A program made the position numbers and the translations under genes. This document shows positions 36,824-47,872 of a stretch of DNA of 64,000 bases, piece after piece. Under the pieces are notes generated by a model. That model did not search any database. It was given only the letters and a program-made list of their open reading frames with translations, and was not told the DNA's origin. Each line of letters opens with the position of its first letter. Position 1 is the stretch's first letter. Origin of the DNA: Phallusia mammillata (Eukaryota > Chordata > Ascidiacea > Phlebobranchia > Ascidiidae); assembly GCA_003260075.1 (NCBI GenBank), contig QLIY01000616.1:7044-71043 (forward strand), written 5' to 3'.

Positions 36824-37458
36824 CATGCTCATGTACAGCAAGTGGTAGGTGCACACTGAATAGGCTGTATAGTTCACAACCCCTAAAATGGTTGTCCCGA
36901 TACTCCCTCTTGTTTGAAATTCGATTTCCAGCATTTCGGAAACCAACGAATACAAAAAGATTACTCCGTACCGGAGAGTTACAAACAGGGCATCCAAGCC
37001 TGGCAATTACAGAACAAACGTGTGAATTAGTTTAAATGTTCATTATCTTTAACATAGGTAATGTCAATGCATTTAAATAAATATGTTTGACTAACCGTTG
37101 ATAACATCTGCTATAGCCAATGAAGCCCTAGCGTAGTCCAGTTTTCTTCTTTCACATGGTTTTGTTGTACAAACTATTACAATCACCAACAGATTTGAGA
37201 TGACCACGGAAAATCCAACAAATGCGATGGAAACAAAAAGAAGAAGGCGGATGAAATACTGCAAACATACAAAAAAAATTATTTGACATTAAAGTGTTAA
37301 CAAAATAAAACTAAGATTAAAGAATAAAAACTTCAATAAGGTTACCTGCAGTGTTGACAGCTAATCAACGGAGTTTCTAAACACTGATTTGAAGCCGCTT
37401 GAAAACAGTAGGCAGGCAAAGCACATGTGAAAGTAATATTACCAGTTGAGTTGTCCAT
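36824..37458 (-). pseudogene. Receptor copy C, truncated and frameshifted
   Basis: Exon 1 (37458-37346, intact, with the five-cysteine motif), exon 2 (37258-37096) and the first part of exon 3 (36999-36824) are recognisable. Exon 2 is 163 nt rather than 164: one base is missing in the TM1 coding run compared with A, D and E, shifting the frame. Exon 3 stops matching just after MSMKR, at the end of TM3. It continues into sequence like that found downstream of other copies (GGATCC...AAACTTTG). Exons 4-7 are absent. No 10-C run is present at the break, so this looks like real decay. Confidence 0.8.
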
Positions 37459-37780
37459 AGCTTATGTTTTTACTGAGTCACAAATCAAACCTTTACACCC
37501 TGTCACGTCAAAAATGGAATGACGAGGAACAATGTAAGCCTCAAACTCAGTGGCGGCTCGTGCCTAAAATTTCTGGGGGTGCTGGTCCGAATTTTAGTCT
37601 TTATTGAACATGTATAAGTTGGCTACATATAGAAAAGCCACATTTCTAGTTTTCTAGCCATTATTTTGTGCAGAAAAAAGTGATACAAATCCTAATTAGC
37701 AACTCCATTGTGACGTAATTTTCGTTACGCAATAATGTACACGAGTGTAAATAGTAGATGGTATAATTTGTGTAGTTTGT

Positions 37781-37880
37781 TTACTTGCACAGCGAACTCA
37801 ATAACATGCGGGAAACGGATTTACTTGCACAGCGAACTCAATAACATGCGGAAACGGACCGAACTCAATAACATGCGGGA
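37781..37880. repeat. Tandem repeat, 40-bp unit, about 2.5 copies
   Basis: Units start at 37781 and 37821 (TTACTTGCACAGCG...CATGCGG). A third, shortened unit begins at about 37861. Confidence 0.8.
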
Positions 37881-38009
37881 ATAATGTGGCACAAAAACAC
37901 ACGTGACATAATCTCGAAACGAAGCGGTTGTAAATACGTTAAAACACAACAACAATATCTAGAAAAAAATGGTCGCTATTTATATTCGTGCAATATATTT
38001 TATCGAATG

Positions 38010-38630
38010 CTTTACATGTTAAGTGCTCAACGTTGCTACCGTTGCAGCAATGAACTCCAAAAAGCAATGAAATGATCGCTATTTTATATTCGTGCAAACG
38101 TGCCGACTTAGATAAGGTATGGGCGATTATTTGTGAAATGTCAGTGTATATCATGTTCGCACGCTCATGTTTCCACATTATACGTTTAGTTGAGTGGCAA
38201 ACTGCAAATTCGTGAAAAGATGAATGTGAATTAATTAAATTTAAATTTGGATGTTAAACAAGGGGTGCAAACAAAAACTGGAAGGTTCAGAATTGAAAAT
38301 CTTTTACGCTATTGACAGCCTAAAAAACAAGGGCTCAAGCAAATGCCGTGCCTGGCATATTTTCGCGGCATGAGTTAAGCACATTGGCAGCGATTAATAT
38401 GCATACACATTGACGTTGACCACAGACCCCCCCCCCAAGGGCTCAAGCAAATGCCGTGCCTGGCATATTTTCGCGGCATGAGTTTTTTGCAGTTTTGCAG
38501 CAGCATGGAAATTGGTGCGGTTTCTGCGACCAGAAACAGCTCGTATTCAACTCTAACTATCAGAGTAGAGAGTTGTGATTGTGTACAGATTGTTTTGGAC
38601 TGGGTTTCGTTGCATCGCAGGTACAAGGTT
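38010..38630. repeat. Dispersed repeat shared with 62.3-63.4 kb
   Basis: Sequence from about 38015 to 38620 matches two blocks at about 62345-62410 and 62945-63400 in the same order (CAACGTTGCTACCGTTGCA; GATAAG followed by TATGGGCG; TTTCTGCGACCAGAAACAG). The second locus carries about 530 bp of extra DNA between the blocks. A possible frame around RNSSYST and RNSSFSI is conserved, but no function can be given. The 10-C join at 38427 and a short duplication interrupt it here. Confidence 0.6.
38329..38490. repeat. Short direct duplication joined by a 10-C run
   Basis: A stretch of about 48 bp starting AAGGGCTCAAGC at 38329 is repeated from 38437, right after ten C (38427-38436). The DNA after each copy continues differently, and both continuations have counterparts in the 63.2 kb copy of the repeat. 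Confidence 0.75.
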
Positions 38631-38862
38631 AACCATTTTGGGGTTTGCCTATATAGTGTATTGCAGCGTGGTTTTTGACTCTTAACCTGCTTTTGATTGA
38701 ATTCCGGGTGTTTGACGCACTGGGCTTCGTCAAGTGACTTAGTTACAAATTGGATTTGAATAAAATTAATTGAACGACGAGTGTAAGTTTATAAACAACG
38801 CGTGTATTTTGACGAGCTATCGTGTAAACGTAGGATTTGTAACAGAGTGAAAAACAAAGACT

Positions 38863-39615
38863 ATGGATAACTCAACTGGTAATATTACTCTCGCATGTGC
38901 TTTGCCTGCCTACTGTTCTCAAGCGGCTTCGAACCACTGTTTAGAAACTCCTTTGATTAGCTGTCAACACTGCAGGTAACCTTAAGCCTCTATTTTTGGA
39001 TCTTACTTTTAAACTGTTTCAATCTGTATCATCTTTGGAGTCAAAAACATTTTTGCTTGTTTGTTTGCAGTTTTACATCCGCCTTCTTCTTATTGTTTTT
39101 CATCCCATTTGTTGGATTTTCCGTGGTCATCTCAAATCTTTTGGTTATTGCAATAGTTTGTAAAGCAAAACCCTCCGACAGAAGAAAAGTGGACTACGTC
39201 AAGGCTTCATTGGCTGTGTCAGATGTCATTAACGGTTGGTCGGAAATTTATTTGTCACATTGCAATTGCTTTACTAAACCACCAATCCTAGAAGTTAAGT
39301 AGATTGACGTTACCAATGTTTTGGATAATCAGCATTGAAACTACTTGACATGTTTATTCTGTAATTGCCAGGCTTGGATGCCCTGTTTGTGACTTTCCGG
39401 TACGGAGTAATCTTTTTGTATTCGTCGGTTTCCGAAATGCTGGAAATCGAAGTTCAATCAAAAGGGAGTATCGAGGCAACCATTTTGGGATTTGTGAACT
39501 TTACAGCCTACTCAGTGTGCACCTACCACTTGCTGTACATGAGCATGCAAAGATTTGCTGCTGTTAATTATCCTTTCAAATATAAAGCACTGTCTGCCCG
39601 GTCCGTGTATATTCA
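38863..39615 (+). CDS. 7TM receptor, cluster copy D, 5' part only
   Basis: Exon 1 (38863-38975), exon 2 (39071-39234) and exon 3 from 39372 are intact and very close to copy A, with the five-cysteine motif, SNLLVIAIV in TM1, SLAVSDVI in TM2 and MSMQRFAAVNYPF after TM3. The coding match ends at 39615 within TM4. Eleven C follow (39616-39626), and then unrelated DNA that is the right end of a hAT element. Exons 4-7 are missing. Because the break coincides with a join, D may be a normal gene cut by assembly, or an allelic 5' copy of A or E. No other disabling change is seen. Confidence 0.75.
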
Positions 39616-39626
39616 CCCCCCCCCCC
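39616..39626. other. 10-C join truncating receptor D
   Basis: Eleven C, one of which may belong to a flank. Coding sequence lies on the left and the 3' end of a hAT element on the right. Confidence 0.7.
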
Positions 39627-39711
39627 AACCTAGGATGTAACTGTGGGGTTCGACCAAAGGCTGAAGAATGTCGTGGGGGTTCGGCCGTTATGAAAAGGTT
39701 AAGAACCACTG
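39627..39711. mobile_element. Right end of a hAT-type element
   Basis: It ends AAGGTTAAGAACCACTG, the same terminus as the element at 60296-60824. The left end is cut off at the 10-C join. Confidence 0.6.
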
Positions 39712-40477
39712 TTCTAGCATATCGGAAAACATCGTAATATTCATTAATATCATAACATATTCACACAAATATATTCGATGTGCCCTTGAAATTTACATGT
39801 ATTATGCATAACACCACCAATTTAGCAAAAAAAATTAATATGATAAGCTGCAGACAGTGCACACTGTTTCGACCTATAAGGTCTCATCAGTGCAGCTGGT
39901 GACGAGAGATCGGCCGCATTGGCTAGTGTAGCNNATTATACACTGCTAAACTCTCATCAGTGCAGCTGGTGACGAGAGATCGGCCGCATTGGCTAGTGTA
40001 GCCATTCAACGGCAAAATTAATATGAATTTCGAAAATCGACTCCAAAACATTCGATGTACTGTGACCATATCATTTACCGCATCTACTTGAATTTTACAT
40101 GTTTTAAGAACTATTGCACGATGTACTAGCAATTCTGGCTTATTACAATTACCCGATCAAAGATTTATAACGAACATTAATATAATCCATCGAAACTCAA
40201 CGAAAATTAGATAATGTGCGCTGGGCTCATATAAGTTATTACCGCATTAACTTAAATTTTACATATGTAATAATACAAAATCAAAAATTTATAACTATAA
40301 CATCGAAAATCAACCTAAAACCATAAAAACAACATGCATATTTACACAACCATGAACTATTGAGACAAGTCTACATTATTTATAGGGGGCTGGTATTTCT
40401 TATAAAGTTGCATCGAGTGCAGAAGGATAACAATTTTGGGGTTAGCCTATACATATAAACTATAGTTTAGTGCAGCG
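39712..40477. repeat. Duplicated upstream region of receptor E
   Basis: It parallels 30773-31430 upstream of receptor A, with shared CATATCGGAAA, ACCGCATTAACTTAAATTTT and AACCATGAACTATTGAGAC. A separate duplication occurs around NN (39933-39934): a block of about 50 bp ending GGCTAGTGTAGC at 39882-39932 recurs from about 39953. Confidence 0.65.

Positions 40478-40547
<70 letters not shown>
40478..40547. other. 70-C tract standing in for upstream sequence
   Basis: Seventy uninterrupted C. At the corresponding place upstream of receptor A (about 31420-31490) lies normal sequence of about the same length. The tract seems to replace sequence rather than add to it. Confidence 0.7.
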
Positions 40548-40674
40548 AGCTACAAATTTGGTTTGAATAAAATTAATTTAACGATCAGTGTAAGTTTATG
40601 AACAACGCTGTGAATTTTTGACATGCTAGTAGGGTGTAAACGTATGATTTGTGACAGAGTAAAACACAAAGACT

Positions 40675-41680
40675 ATGGACAACTTAACTGGTAATATTAC
40701 TCCCGCATGTGCTTTGCCTGCCTACTGTTCTCAAGCGGCTTCAAACCACTGTTTAGAAACTCCGTTGATTAGCTGTCAATACTGCAGGTAACCTTATTCA
40801 AGTCTTGATTTTTGGATCTTAGTTTTAAACTGTTTCAATCTGTACCATTTTTTGTGTAAAAAAACTTTTCCTGGTTTGTTTGCAGTTTTACATCCGCTTT
40901 CTTCTTACTGTTTTTCATCCCATTTGTTGGATTTTCCGTGGTCATCTCGAATTTTTTGGTCATTGCAATAGTTTGTAAAACAAAACCCTCCGACAGAAGA
41001 AAACTGGACTACGTCAAGGCTTCATTGGCTGTGTCAGATATCATTAACGATTGGTCGGACATTTATTTATCACATTGCAATTGGTTTATTAAACCACCAA
41101 TCATAGAAGTGAAGTATAGATTGACGTTACCAATGTTTTGGATAATCAACATTAAAACTCATTCACACGTTTGTTCTGTGATTGACAGGCTTGGATGCCC
41201 TGTTTGTGACTTTCCGGTACGGAGCGATTTTTTTGCATTCGTCGGTTTCCGAAATGCTGGAAATCGAAGTTCAATCAAAAGGGAGTATCGAGGCAACCAT
41301 TTTGGGATTTGTGAACTTTACAGCNGTGCAACTACCACTTGCTGTACATGAGCATGCAAAGATTTGCTGCTGTCAATTATCCATTCAAGTATAATGCACT
41401 GCCTGTCCGGTCCGTGTATATTCATCTTATATTTGTCTGGTGCTTTTCAATAGCGTGGGGACTTTCACCGGGTGCGTTATGATTGCAAATTAGGGATAAT
41501 ACTTATATTTATTTTGATTTGTTTTTTACAGTGTACTTCTACAATGACTCAGAATTTCAAATGTTCGGCATCGCTTTTCAATTTCTACCACAGGGTACGT
41601 TAGAGACAGATCTTTCACAAACAAGAACTTTAGAAGATTTTGTGTTTGTGGCTTTTTATTTTGTCCCATTTGTGTTGGTG
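40675..41680 (+). CDS. 7TM receptor, cluster copy E, exons 1-4 only
   Basis: Exon 1 (40675-40787), exon 2 (40886-41049), exon 3 (41189-41471) and exon 4 (41532-41680) correspond to copy A. The N terminus MDNLTGNIT precedes the five-cysteine motif. Two defects are visible. The exon 2 donor is AT instead of GT (ACG|ATTGG versus ACG|GTTGG in A and D). In exon 3 an N at 41325 replaces nine bases. After exon 4 and its donor the sequence hits eleven C (41691-41701) and turns into receptor F on the other strand, so exons 5-7 are absent. The N and the truncation are probably technical. The donor change could be real, making E a pseudogene. Confidence 0.7.
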
Positions 41681-41690
41681 GTAAGTTTTT

Positions 41691-41701
41691 CCCCCCCCCC
41701 C
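41691..41701. other. 10-C join between receptors E (+) and F (-)
   Basis: It sits inside intron 4 of receptor E, ten bases after the donor. The next base starts the left arm of the 1413-bp inverted duplication. Confidence 0.7.
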
Positions 41702-41790
41702 TTCAACCAGTCATGGTAGGCGACTTCGCCCTTTTCCCAAACACCAACATAACGGGACGAAGCAACAGTAGTAGAGCGTTGCAACAAATG

Positions 41791-43408
41791 TCAACAATTA
41801 ACCGGTGATATATTCAAGCTTGACTGTTTGCATGTGCATAATTTGTTCCAGTATTTCTTGAAGTTGTTTTGAAATTGATGGTCGAATGCACTGTACGCCA
41901 TCACGTTTACCAAGCTGAGTAAAACAACATAGGTAAAAACGCCGAAACACGTAGGCTATTTCTGTTTATCATACTTTACCCTGTGGATACTGAAAGACAG
42001 TAGCAGATGAAATAGGACGATGAGATAAAATCACAAGGCACCAAGTCCAAACTGGTTAACATGGACAAAGTTACCACAGGAACTGTGAATAGAATTTACT
42101 AAAACTTTATGTGATTATACCTTTTTCATGTTTCAAACACACAACAGGTCAACTTTTGTTATTTTACCTATCCCCACAGATAAGCCAAGCACCATGAACG
42201 TTGTAATTTTCAGCAAATGTATCTCCTTGTTCAAAGTACACTGTGTGTGAGCTTGCCTTAAGTCTCTAGACTTTCTACGAAGTTTCCAGACCATTCGAGC
42301 CGTTATGCAAGTCAATGTTGTCTGCAAATTATGACGTATAGTTAGAGTAAAATATATTGCTTCAGACTACATTCAAACTTACCACCAACACGTAGGGAAT
42401 AAGGAAAAAGGCGATAAACACAAAAAATTGTAAAGGTCTCGATTGTACAATATCAATGTATAATGAACCAAACGGAAGATATTGAAAAGCGATGCCCAAA
42501 ACTTGAAATTTTAAGTCAGCGTAAATATAAGCTGCAAATCAGAAATCGGAAAAATTGAGCTGCTATCACCATAGTAAAATGTATAACTCAAACTCACCCG
42601 GTGCTGAACCAAACACTATTGAAAAGCACCAGACCAATATCAGGTGAAAATGTACGGATCGGACTGATTGTGCTTTATACCTGAAAGGATATTTTACAGC
42701 AGCAAACCTTTGCATGCTCATGTACAGTAGGTGGTAAATGGTTAATGTGTAGGTTGAGAAATGCACTATCCTTCCAATGGTTGCTTCAACAGTACCTCGG
42801 GATTTGGTTTCAATTTCAAGCATCTCCAAAACCGACGAATGTAAAAATGTTGCACCGTATCTGACAGTCACAAACAGAACATCTAAACCTGGCAAAACAA
42901 AGAACAAGGTAAGTGTAAAAGACTCGTTGCTGACTATCTTTTACCAGGTAACAAAATACACAAGGCTGGTATAACGGCATGTTATTTTCCTAACTTATTC
43001 CAATTATTGATCAAAGTAATTTTTAACCAACAAACCACTAATGATATCAGCCATAGCAAGTGAAGCTTTGACGTAGTCCAATTTTCTTCTGTCACTTGGT
43101 TTTGTAATCAACGTAACCAGTAAGACCAACAAATTTGAGAAGGCTACAGAAAATCCAAGAATTGCAAGGCAAAACAGTAAGAAAAATGCCGACGTAAAAC
43201 TATAAAAAAAAATATGAAAATAAAACAAACCCGCAATAACTCACAAGGAAACAGTTAAAACAAAAAAATGAGTAAAACCGGTGGTATAAAGTTACCTGCA
43301 GTATTGACAGTCGATGAGTGTGGTTTGAAGGCATTGATTTGAGGCTGAACGAGAACAAAAAGCAGGAAGAGCACAAAACGAAGAAAAAATTACAGTCAAA
43401 TTCCGCAT
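41791..43408 (-). CDS. Short-ectodomain 7TM receptor, cluster copy F (complete)
   Basis: Exons on the minus strand: 43408-43296, 43199-43036, 42888-42598, 42531-42383, 42321-42168, 42082-41980 and 41914-41791, totalling 1098 nt (365 aa), all in phase. The N terminus MRNLTVIFS is followed by CX5CX7CX7CX2C. TM2 has LAMADII, the TM3 end MSMQRFAAVKYPFRY, TM7 GLVNVMAYSAFDHQF, and the C tail ends with SPVNC. It is closest to B. It lies in the left arm of the inverted duplication, so G is nearly the same gene in the opposite direction. No defects are visible. It should be a plasma-membrane receptor with an unknown ligand. Confidence 0.85.
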
Positions 43409-43983
43409 TTCTTACGAGATTTCTTATCGACGCAAAGCTAACGTATGTCTAACTCGTGTATAACAGGCAAGAACTATACCTCAAGCAAACCGAATTAGCT
43501 CCAGTTTTCGGGAAGATTAAACAGACAATTGTCGAAAAAGAACTGCTTATTTGTTACCCTTTGTTTGGAAACAATAAGATATTAATAATTTATCAGTGAT
43601 CCAGTTTTAACAGTATTTTTCAGTGTATGTTTTCAGGAGTGGGAAAATTTCACTCATATGGTTTATCAAACACTTTGAAATAGAACATAAAGTAATGACA
43701 TTTTGTGTATTTAATTACAATATCTGGCAAAACAAATGCAAGACAAATTTATAAAACACGGTTTTGCGACAAACGTCAATGGTTAACTGAAGTAATATTT
43801 GATCTTGTAAGTTTCTGTGGCCTTACTTTGTTCCAAAGTTTCTTCAGATTATTTTGAAACGACTGATCATAAGCACTGTACACCACCACGTTTATCAAAC
43901 TGCAAACCAGTAAACATTGATTATAATAGTAAACGATGTCATACGAAACGTCAATTCTATAGTCGCACTTACCCAGTGGAAGG

Positions 43984-44490
43984 GCAATAATACGAAATAT
44001 TTTGCGCCACCTTGCGGCGGAAAATGCGCCATCTGGCGGTAGACTGTGTAGACCTCTATGTTAGCACCTGTTGTGCCTACTAAACTCGCAATATCAACTA
44101 AATGCTGGTTAGCCTAAGGCCCTGTGAAGCCCTTACTCTTGCTGTAAGTAACGAACGTATAGTCACGATTCGATCGTATACAATACATGTAACACTTTTT
44201 AACACTCGACACAGTTGTTTCTAACAGTGGTTGCCTCTTAATCATATTGTGAAATATCTTCACTTGTATGAGTGTGACATAACAAAGCTATTATAAAATC
44301 CATTGTAACGTCATACGCGTAGTTGGACGCCAAGTGGCCTGGATTGGCATGCATTGTTTATTGAGATGTGTGACGAGCATCAATGCGTTACGCACATGAA
44401 ACAAAATAGCGCACATTGCTATTCACAGTTTTGTCTGAAATTGCAAGATTTAATACTAAAACAGCCGGTCAAAATTTCTTGAGGGGGGGC
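43984..44490. mobile_element. Unclassified dispersed repeat, copy 1
   Basis: The 194 bp 43984-44177 recur at 46937-47130 with no length change, both starting GCAATAATACGAAATATTTT. The adjoining part 44360-44488 recurs at 47814-47925 and partly at 48046-48100. The ends of the full element are hidden by a gap, so it cannot be assigned to a class. Confidence 0.6.
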
Positions 44491-44491
44491 N

Positions 44492-45815
44492 ACGTTGATT
44501 ACAAAACCAAGTGACAGAAGAAAATTGGACTACGTCAAAGCTTCACTTGCTATGACTGATATCATTAGTGGTTTGTTGGTTAAAAATTACTTTGATCAAT
44601 AATTGGAATAAGTTAGGAAAATAACATGCCGTTATACCAGCCTTGTGTATTTTGTTACCTGGTAAAAGATAGTCAGCAACGAGTCTTTTACACTTACCTT
44701 GTTCTTTGTTTTGCCAGGTTTAGATGTTCTGTTTGTGACTGTCAGATACGGTGCAACATTTTTACATTCGTCGGTTTTGGAGATGCTTGAAATTGAAACC
44801 AAATCCCGAGGTACTGTTGAAGCAACCATTGGAGGGATAGTGCATTTCTCAACCTACACATTAACCATTTACCACCTACTGTACATGAGCATGCAAAGGT
44901 TTGCTGCTGTAAAATATCCTTTCAGGTATAAAGCACAATCAGTCCGATCCGTACATTTTCACCTGATATTGGTCTGGTGCTTTTCAATAGTGTTTGGTTC
45001 AGCACCGGGTGAGTTTGAGTTATACATTTTACTATGGTGATAGCAGCTCAATTTTTCCGATTTCTGATTTGCAGCTTATATTTACGCTGACTTAAAATTT
45101 CAAGTTTTGGGCATCGCTTTTCAATATCTTCCGTTTGGTTCATTATACATTGATATTGTACAATCGAGACCTTTACAATTTTTTGTGTTTATCGCCTTTT
45201 TCCTTATTCCCTACGTGTTGGTGGTAAGTTTGAATGTAGTCTGAAGCAATATATTTTACTCTAACTATACGTCATAATTTGCAGACAACATTGACTTGCA
45301 TAACGGCTCGAATGGTCTGGAAACTTCGTAGAAAGTCTAGAGACTTAAGGCAAGCTCACACACAGTGTACTTTGAACAAGGAGATACATTTGCTGAAAAT
45401 TACAACGTTCATGGTGCTTGGCTTATCTGTGGGGATAGGTAAAATAACAAAAGTTGACCTGTTGTGTGTTTGAAACATGAAAAAGGTATAATCACATAAA
45501 GTTTTAGTAAATTCTATTCACAGTTCCTGTGGTAACTTTGTCCATGTTAACCAGTTTGGACTTGGTGCCTTGTGATTTTATCTCATCGTCCTATTTCATC
45601 TGCTACTGTCTTTCAGTATCCACAGGGTAAAGTATGATAAACAGAAATAGCCTACGTGTTTCGGCGTTTTTACCTATGTTGTTTTACTCAGCTTGGTAAA
45701 CGTGATGGCGTACAGTGCATTCGACCATCAATTTCAAAACAACTTCAAGAAATACTGGAACAAATTATGCACATGCAAACAGTCAAGCTTGAATATATCA
45801 CCGGTTAATTGTTGA
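44492..45815 (+). CDS. 7TM receptor, cluster copy G, 3' part (exons 2-7)
   Basis: Partial exon 2 (44492-44580), then exons 44718-45008, 45075-45223, 45285-45438, 45524-45626 and 45692-45815. Exon lengths are identical to F and the same stop is used. The 5' part is replaced, across an N at 44491, by the dispersed repeat at 43984-44490, so there is no start codon. Since the match to F is nearly perfect, G is either the other allele of F placed in reverse or a very young inverted duplicate. AATAAA at 46005-46010 may be its polyadenylation signal. Confidence 0.75.
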
Positions 45816-46014
45816 CATTTGTTGCAACGCTCTACTACTGTTGCTTCGTCCCGTTATGTTGGTGTTTGGGAAAAGGGCGAAGTCGCCTACCATGACTGGT
45901 TGAACGAAGCGATAAATCTGATGCTTCCACTCTGAACAATGACATGTACTAAAAGTTTTGTGATTGTATATTCATGTGTCATTTCAAAGACTTTGAAAAA
46001 TGATAATAAACAAC

Positions 46015-46286
46015 AAACACATATACAGTGTAGCAGAGTGAAAGAATCAACTGTGCTTTATTGCTTTGTGCAAAAACAATAGCATACAATGACGCAACAA
46101 TTGCAATTGCTGATTCTGAAAATGGTTCATTTCGATCATCCTATTAAAAATGCATAGGCCACGAATAGAGAATGATTGTATTATGTGAACTCACTGGCCG
46201 ACAGGGTATTTCGCCTGTGTTTTTCGCCACATTACTTCTAAAAGTTACTTCGCAGGCCGCACAAAAACTCTTGAAGGGCCGCATGG
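46015..46286. mobile_element. Diverged hAT fragment related to 26760-27213
   Basis: It shares in order CAGTGTAGCA, AATGACGCAACAATTG, AATAGAGAATG, CAGGGTATT and GCAGGCCGCACAAAAAC with the intact element. Both termini are missing. Confidence 0.65.
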
Positions 46287-46936
46287 GGATTAATTAACGG
46301 ATTTTAAATGGACAGTGGTTGGAAAAGAACTGCTTATTCTTTACCCTTTGTTTGAAAACAATAATATATTAATAATTTAACTGTGTTTCAGTTTAAACAG
46401 TGTATATTTAGCTTCAGTGTCTCTACTAACAGTTGTCAGTATAAGTACAAAACGCACTTCAATCGCTGTTTGTATTTTATAAAAAGGCATGAAGTAAATC
46501 TGGTGCCTTAACTATTAACGACCTTCTTCTGATCACTTTTTCATTTTGTGTCAATTTTCCAAACGTCCCTAAACAAGCACAATACAGCATGCATAAGCTG
46601 TTGACAAAAACTTTAGTGGATACATTTAAAGATTTGTTGTCAAAAGAAGGAAATTCAACATTTTGTCACGATTCTGTAGCCGGTTAACTGTTTTGTTTTT
46701 CTCGTCAAAGCGATGGTTATTATAATATCAGTTTATCACCATCGACTTTTATGTTATTTGCTGAAAGTAAAATTAATATTATGAACAAAATCATCCAAAT
46801 TTCTTTGCATTGGCTGTTTAAAGAGGTATGGTTTGATAAGTGGTTTTATTTTAACGGTCATTTTCTCGCGTTTCAATTGTCTTTTTTTCTTCCCCTTTTG
46901 TGTTTGGAAATGCTCTCATGCATTACATTGATCAGT

Positions 46937-47130
46937 GCAATAATACGAAATATTTTGCGCCACCTTGCGGCGGAAAATGCGCCATCTGGCGGTAGACTGT
47001 GTAGACCTCTATGTTAGCACCTGTTGTGCCTACTAAACTCGCAATATCAACTAAATGCTGGTTAGCCTAAGGCCCTGTGAAGCCCTTACTCTTGCTGTAA
47101 GTAACGAACGTATAGTCACGATTCGATCGT
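46937..47130. mobile_element. Unclassified dispersed repeat, copy 2
   Basis: Matches 43984-44177 over 194 bp without length change and is cut on the right by the N gap. The left flanks of the two copies differ, which fits an insertion start at GCAATAATACG. Confidence 0.65.
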
Positions 47131-47479
47131 NNNNNNNNNNNNNNNNNNNNNNNNNNNNNNNNNNNNNNNNNNNNNNNNNNNNNNNNNNNNNNNNNNNNNN
47201 NNNNNNNNNNNNNNNNNNNNNNNNNNNNNNNNNNNNNNNNNNNNNNNNNNNNNNNNNNNNNNNNNNNNNNNNNNNNNNNNNNNNNNNNNNNNNNNNNNNN
47301 NNNNNNNNNNNNNNNNNNNNNNNNNNNNNNNNNNNNNNNNNNNNNNNNNNNNNNNNNNNNNNNNNNNNNNNNNNNNNNNNNNNNNNNNNNNNNNNNNNNN
47401 NNNNNNNNNNNNNNNNNNNNNNNNNNNNNNNNNNNNNNNNNNNNNNNNNNNNNNNNNNNNNNNNNNNNNNNNNNNNNNN
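47131..47479. other. Assembly gap (349 N)
   Basis: 349 consecutive N. It separates the dispersed repeat from the right part of a hAT element. Confidence 0.99.
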
Positions 47480-47631
47480 TAAACCGTTGGTAAAATAAGG
47501 ATCTGAAATGCGGTCGTCGTAGCGAAAAGGTTGTTTAAGTGTATACAACTAGATTAAAAATCACATGCGGCCCTCGGCATAATTCCCAAACTGCAGTGTG
47601 GCCCGCGAACCCCACGAGTTTGACACCCCTG
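47480..47631. mobile_element. Right part of a hAT element inserted in receptor exon 4
   Basis: It ends GAGTTTGACACCCCTG. The next bases (47632 on) are receptor H exon 4 coding sequence on the minus strand. The left end is lost in the gap. Confidence 0.75.
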
Positions 47632-47802
47632 GTCTTGATTGTGAAAGATCTGGCTCCAACGTACCATGTGGATAGTATTGAAAAGCGATGGCCAACATTT
47701 GAAAGTCTGAGCCTTTGTAGATGTACGCTGTGTATTCAAGAACATTTTTTAAAAAGATGCGCTATTAACCTTCAATATGCACAACCATAACGCACCTGCT
47801 CA

Positions 47803-47812
47803 CCCCCCCCCC
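47803..47812. other. 10-C join in receptor H intron 3
   Basis: Intron sequence ending CATAACGCACCTGCT lies on the left and dispersed-repeat DNA on the right. The same CATAACGCACCTGCT recurs at the exon 3 boundary (48106-48120). Confidence 0.7.
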
Positions 47813-47872
47813 TGAGATGTGTGACGAGCATCAATGCGTTACGCACATTGCTATTTACAGTTTTGTCTGAAA

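Larger units (their letters stand above)
37459..38862. other. Spacer with tandem and dispersed repeats upstream of receptor D
   Basis: It contains a 40-bp tandem repeat (37781-37880), a dispersed repeat also found at 62.3-63.4 kb, and a 10-C join at 38427-38436. The part from about 38685 to 38862 resembles the DNA directly upstream of receptors A and E and probably holds the promoter. Confidence 0.55.
41702..45904. repeat. Inverted duplication with 1413-bp arms
   Basis: Arm 1 (41702-43114) and arm 2 (44492-45904) are reverse complements of exactly equal length. I found only isolated substitutions (for example an Arg/Gly change in exon 3 and an Ala/Thr change in exon 2). Arm 1 begins directly after a 10-C join and arm 2 begins directly after an N (44491). 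The 1377-bp spacer contains the rest of receptor F and repeat DNA. Confidence 0.85.
45816..47130. other. 3' flank of receptor G with repeats
   Basis: It contains a diverged hAT copy (46015-46286), the empty-site relative of the MITE at 34 kb (about 46600-46650), and the second copy of the dispersed repeat (46937-47130). No gene is supported. Confidence 0.5.

Noticed and set aside
37781-37880. Possible CRISPR-like or regulatory array
   Set aside because: The units are directly adjacent without spacers, number fewer than three and are in a eukaryotic context; it is a simple tandem repeat.
47055-47548. Long open frames across 47.1-47.5 kb
   Set aside because: They consist almost entirely of N from the assembly gap.
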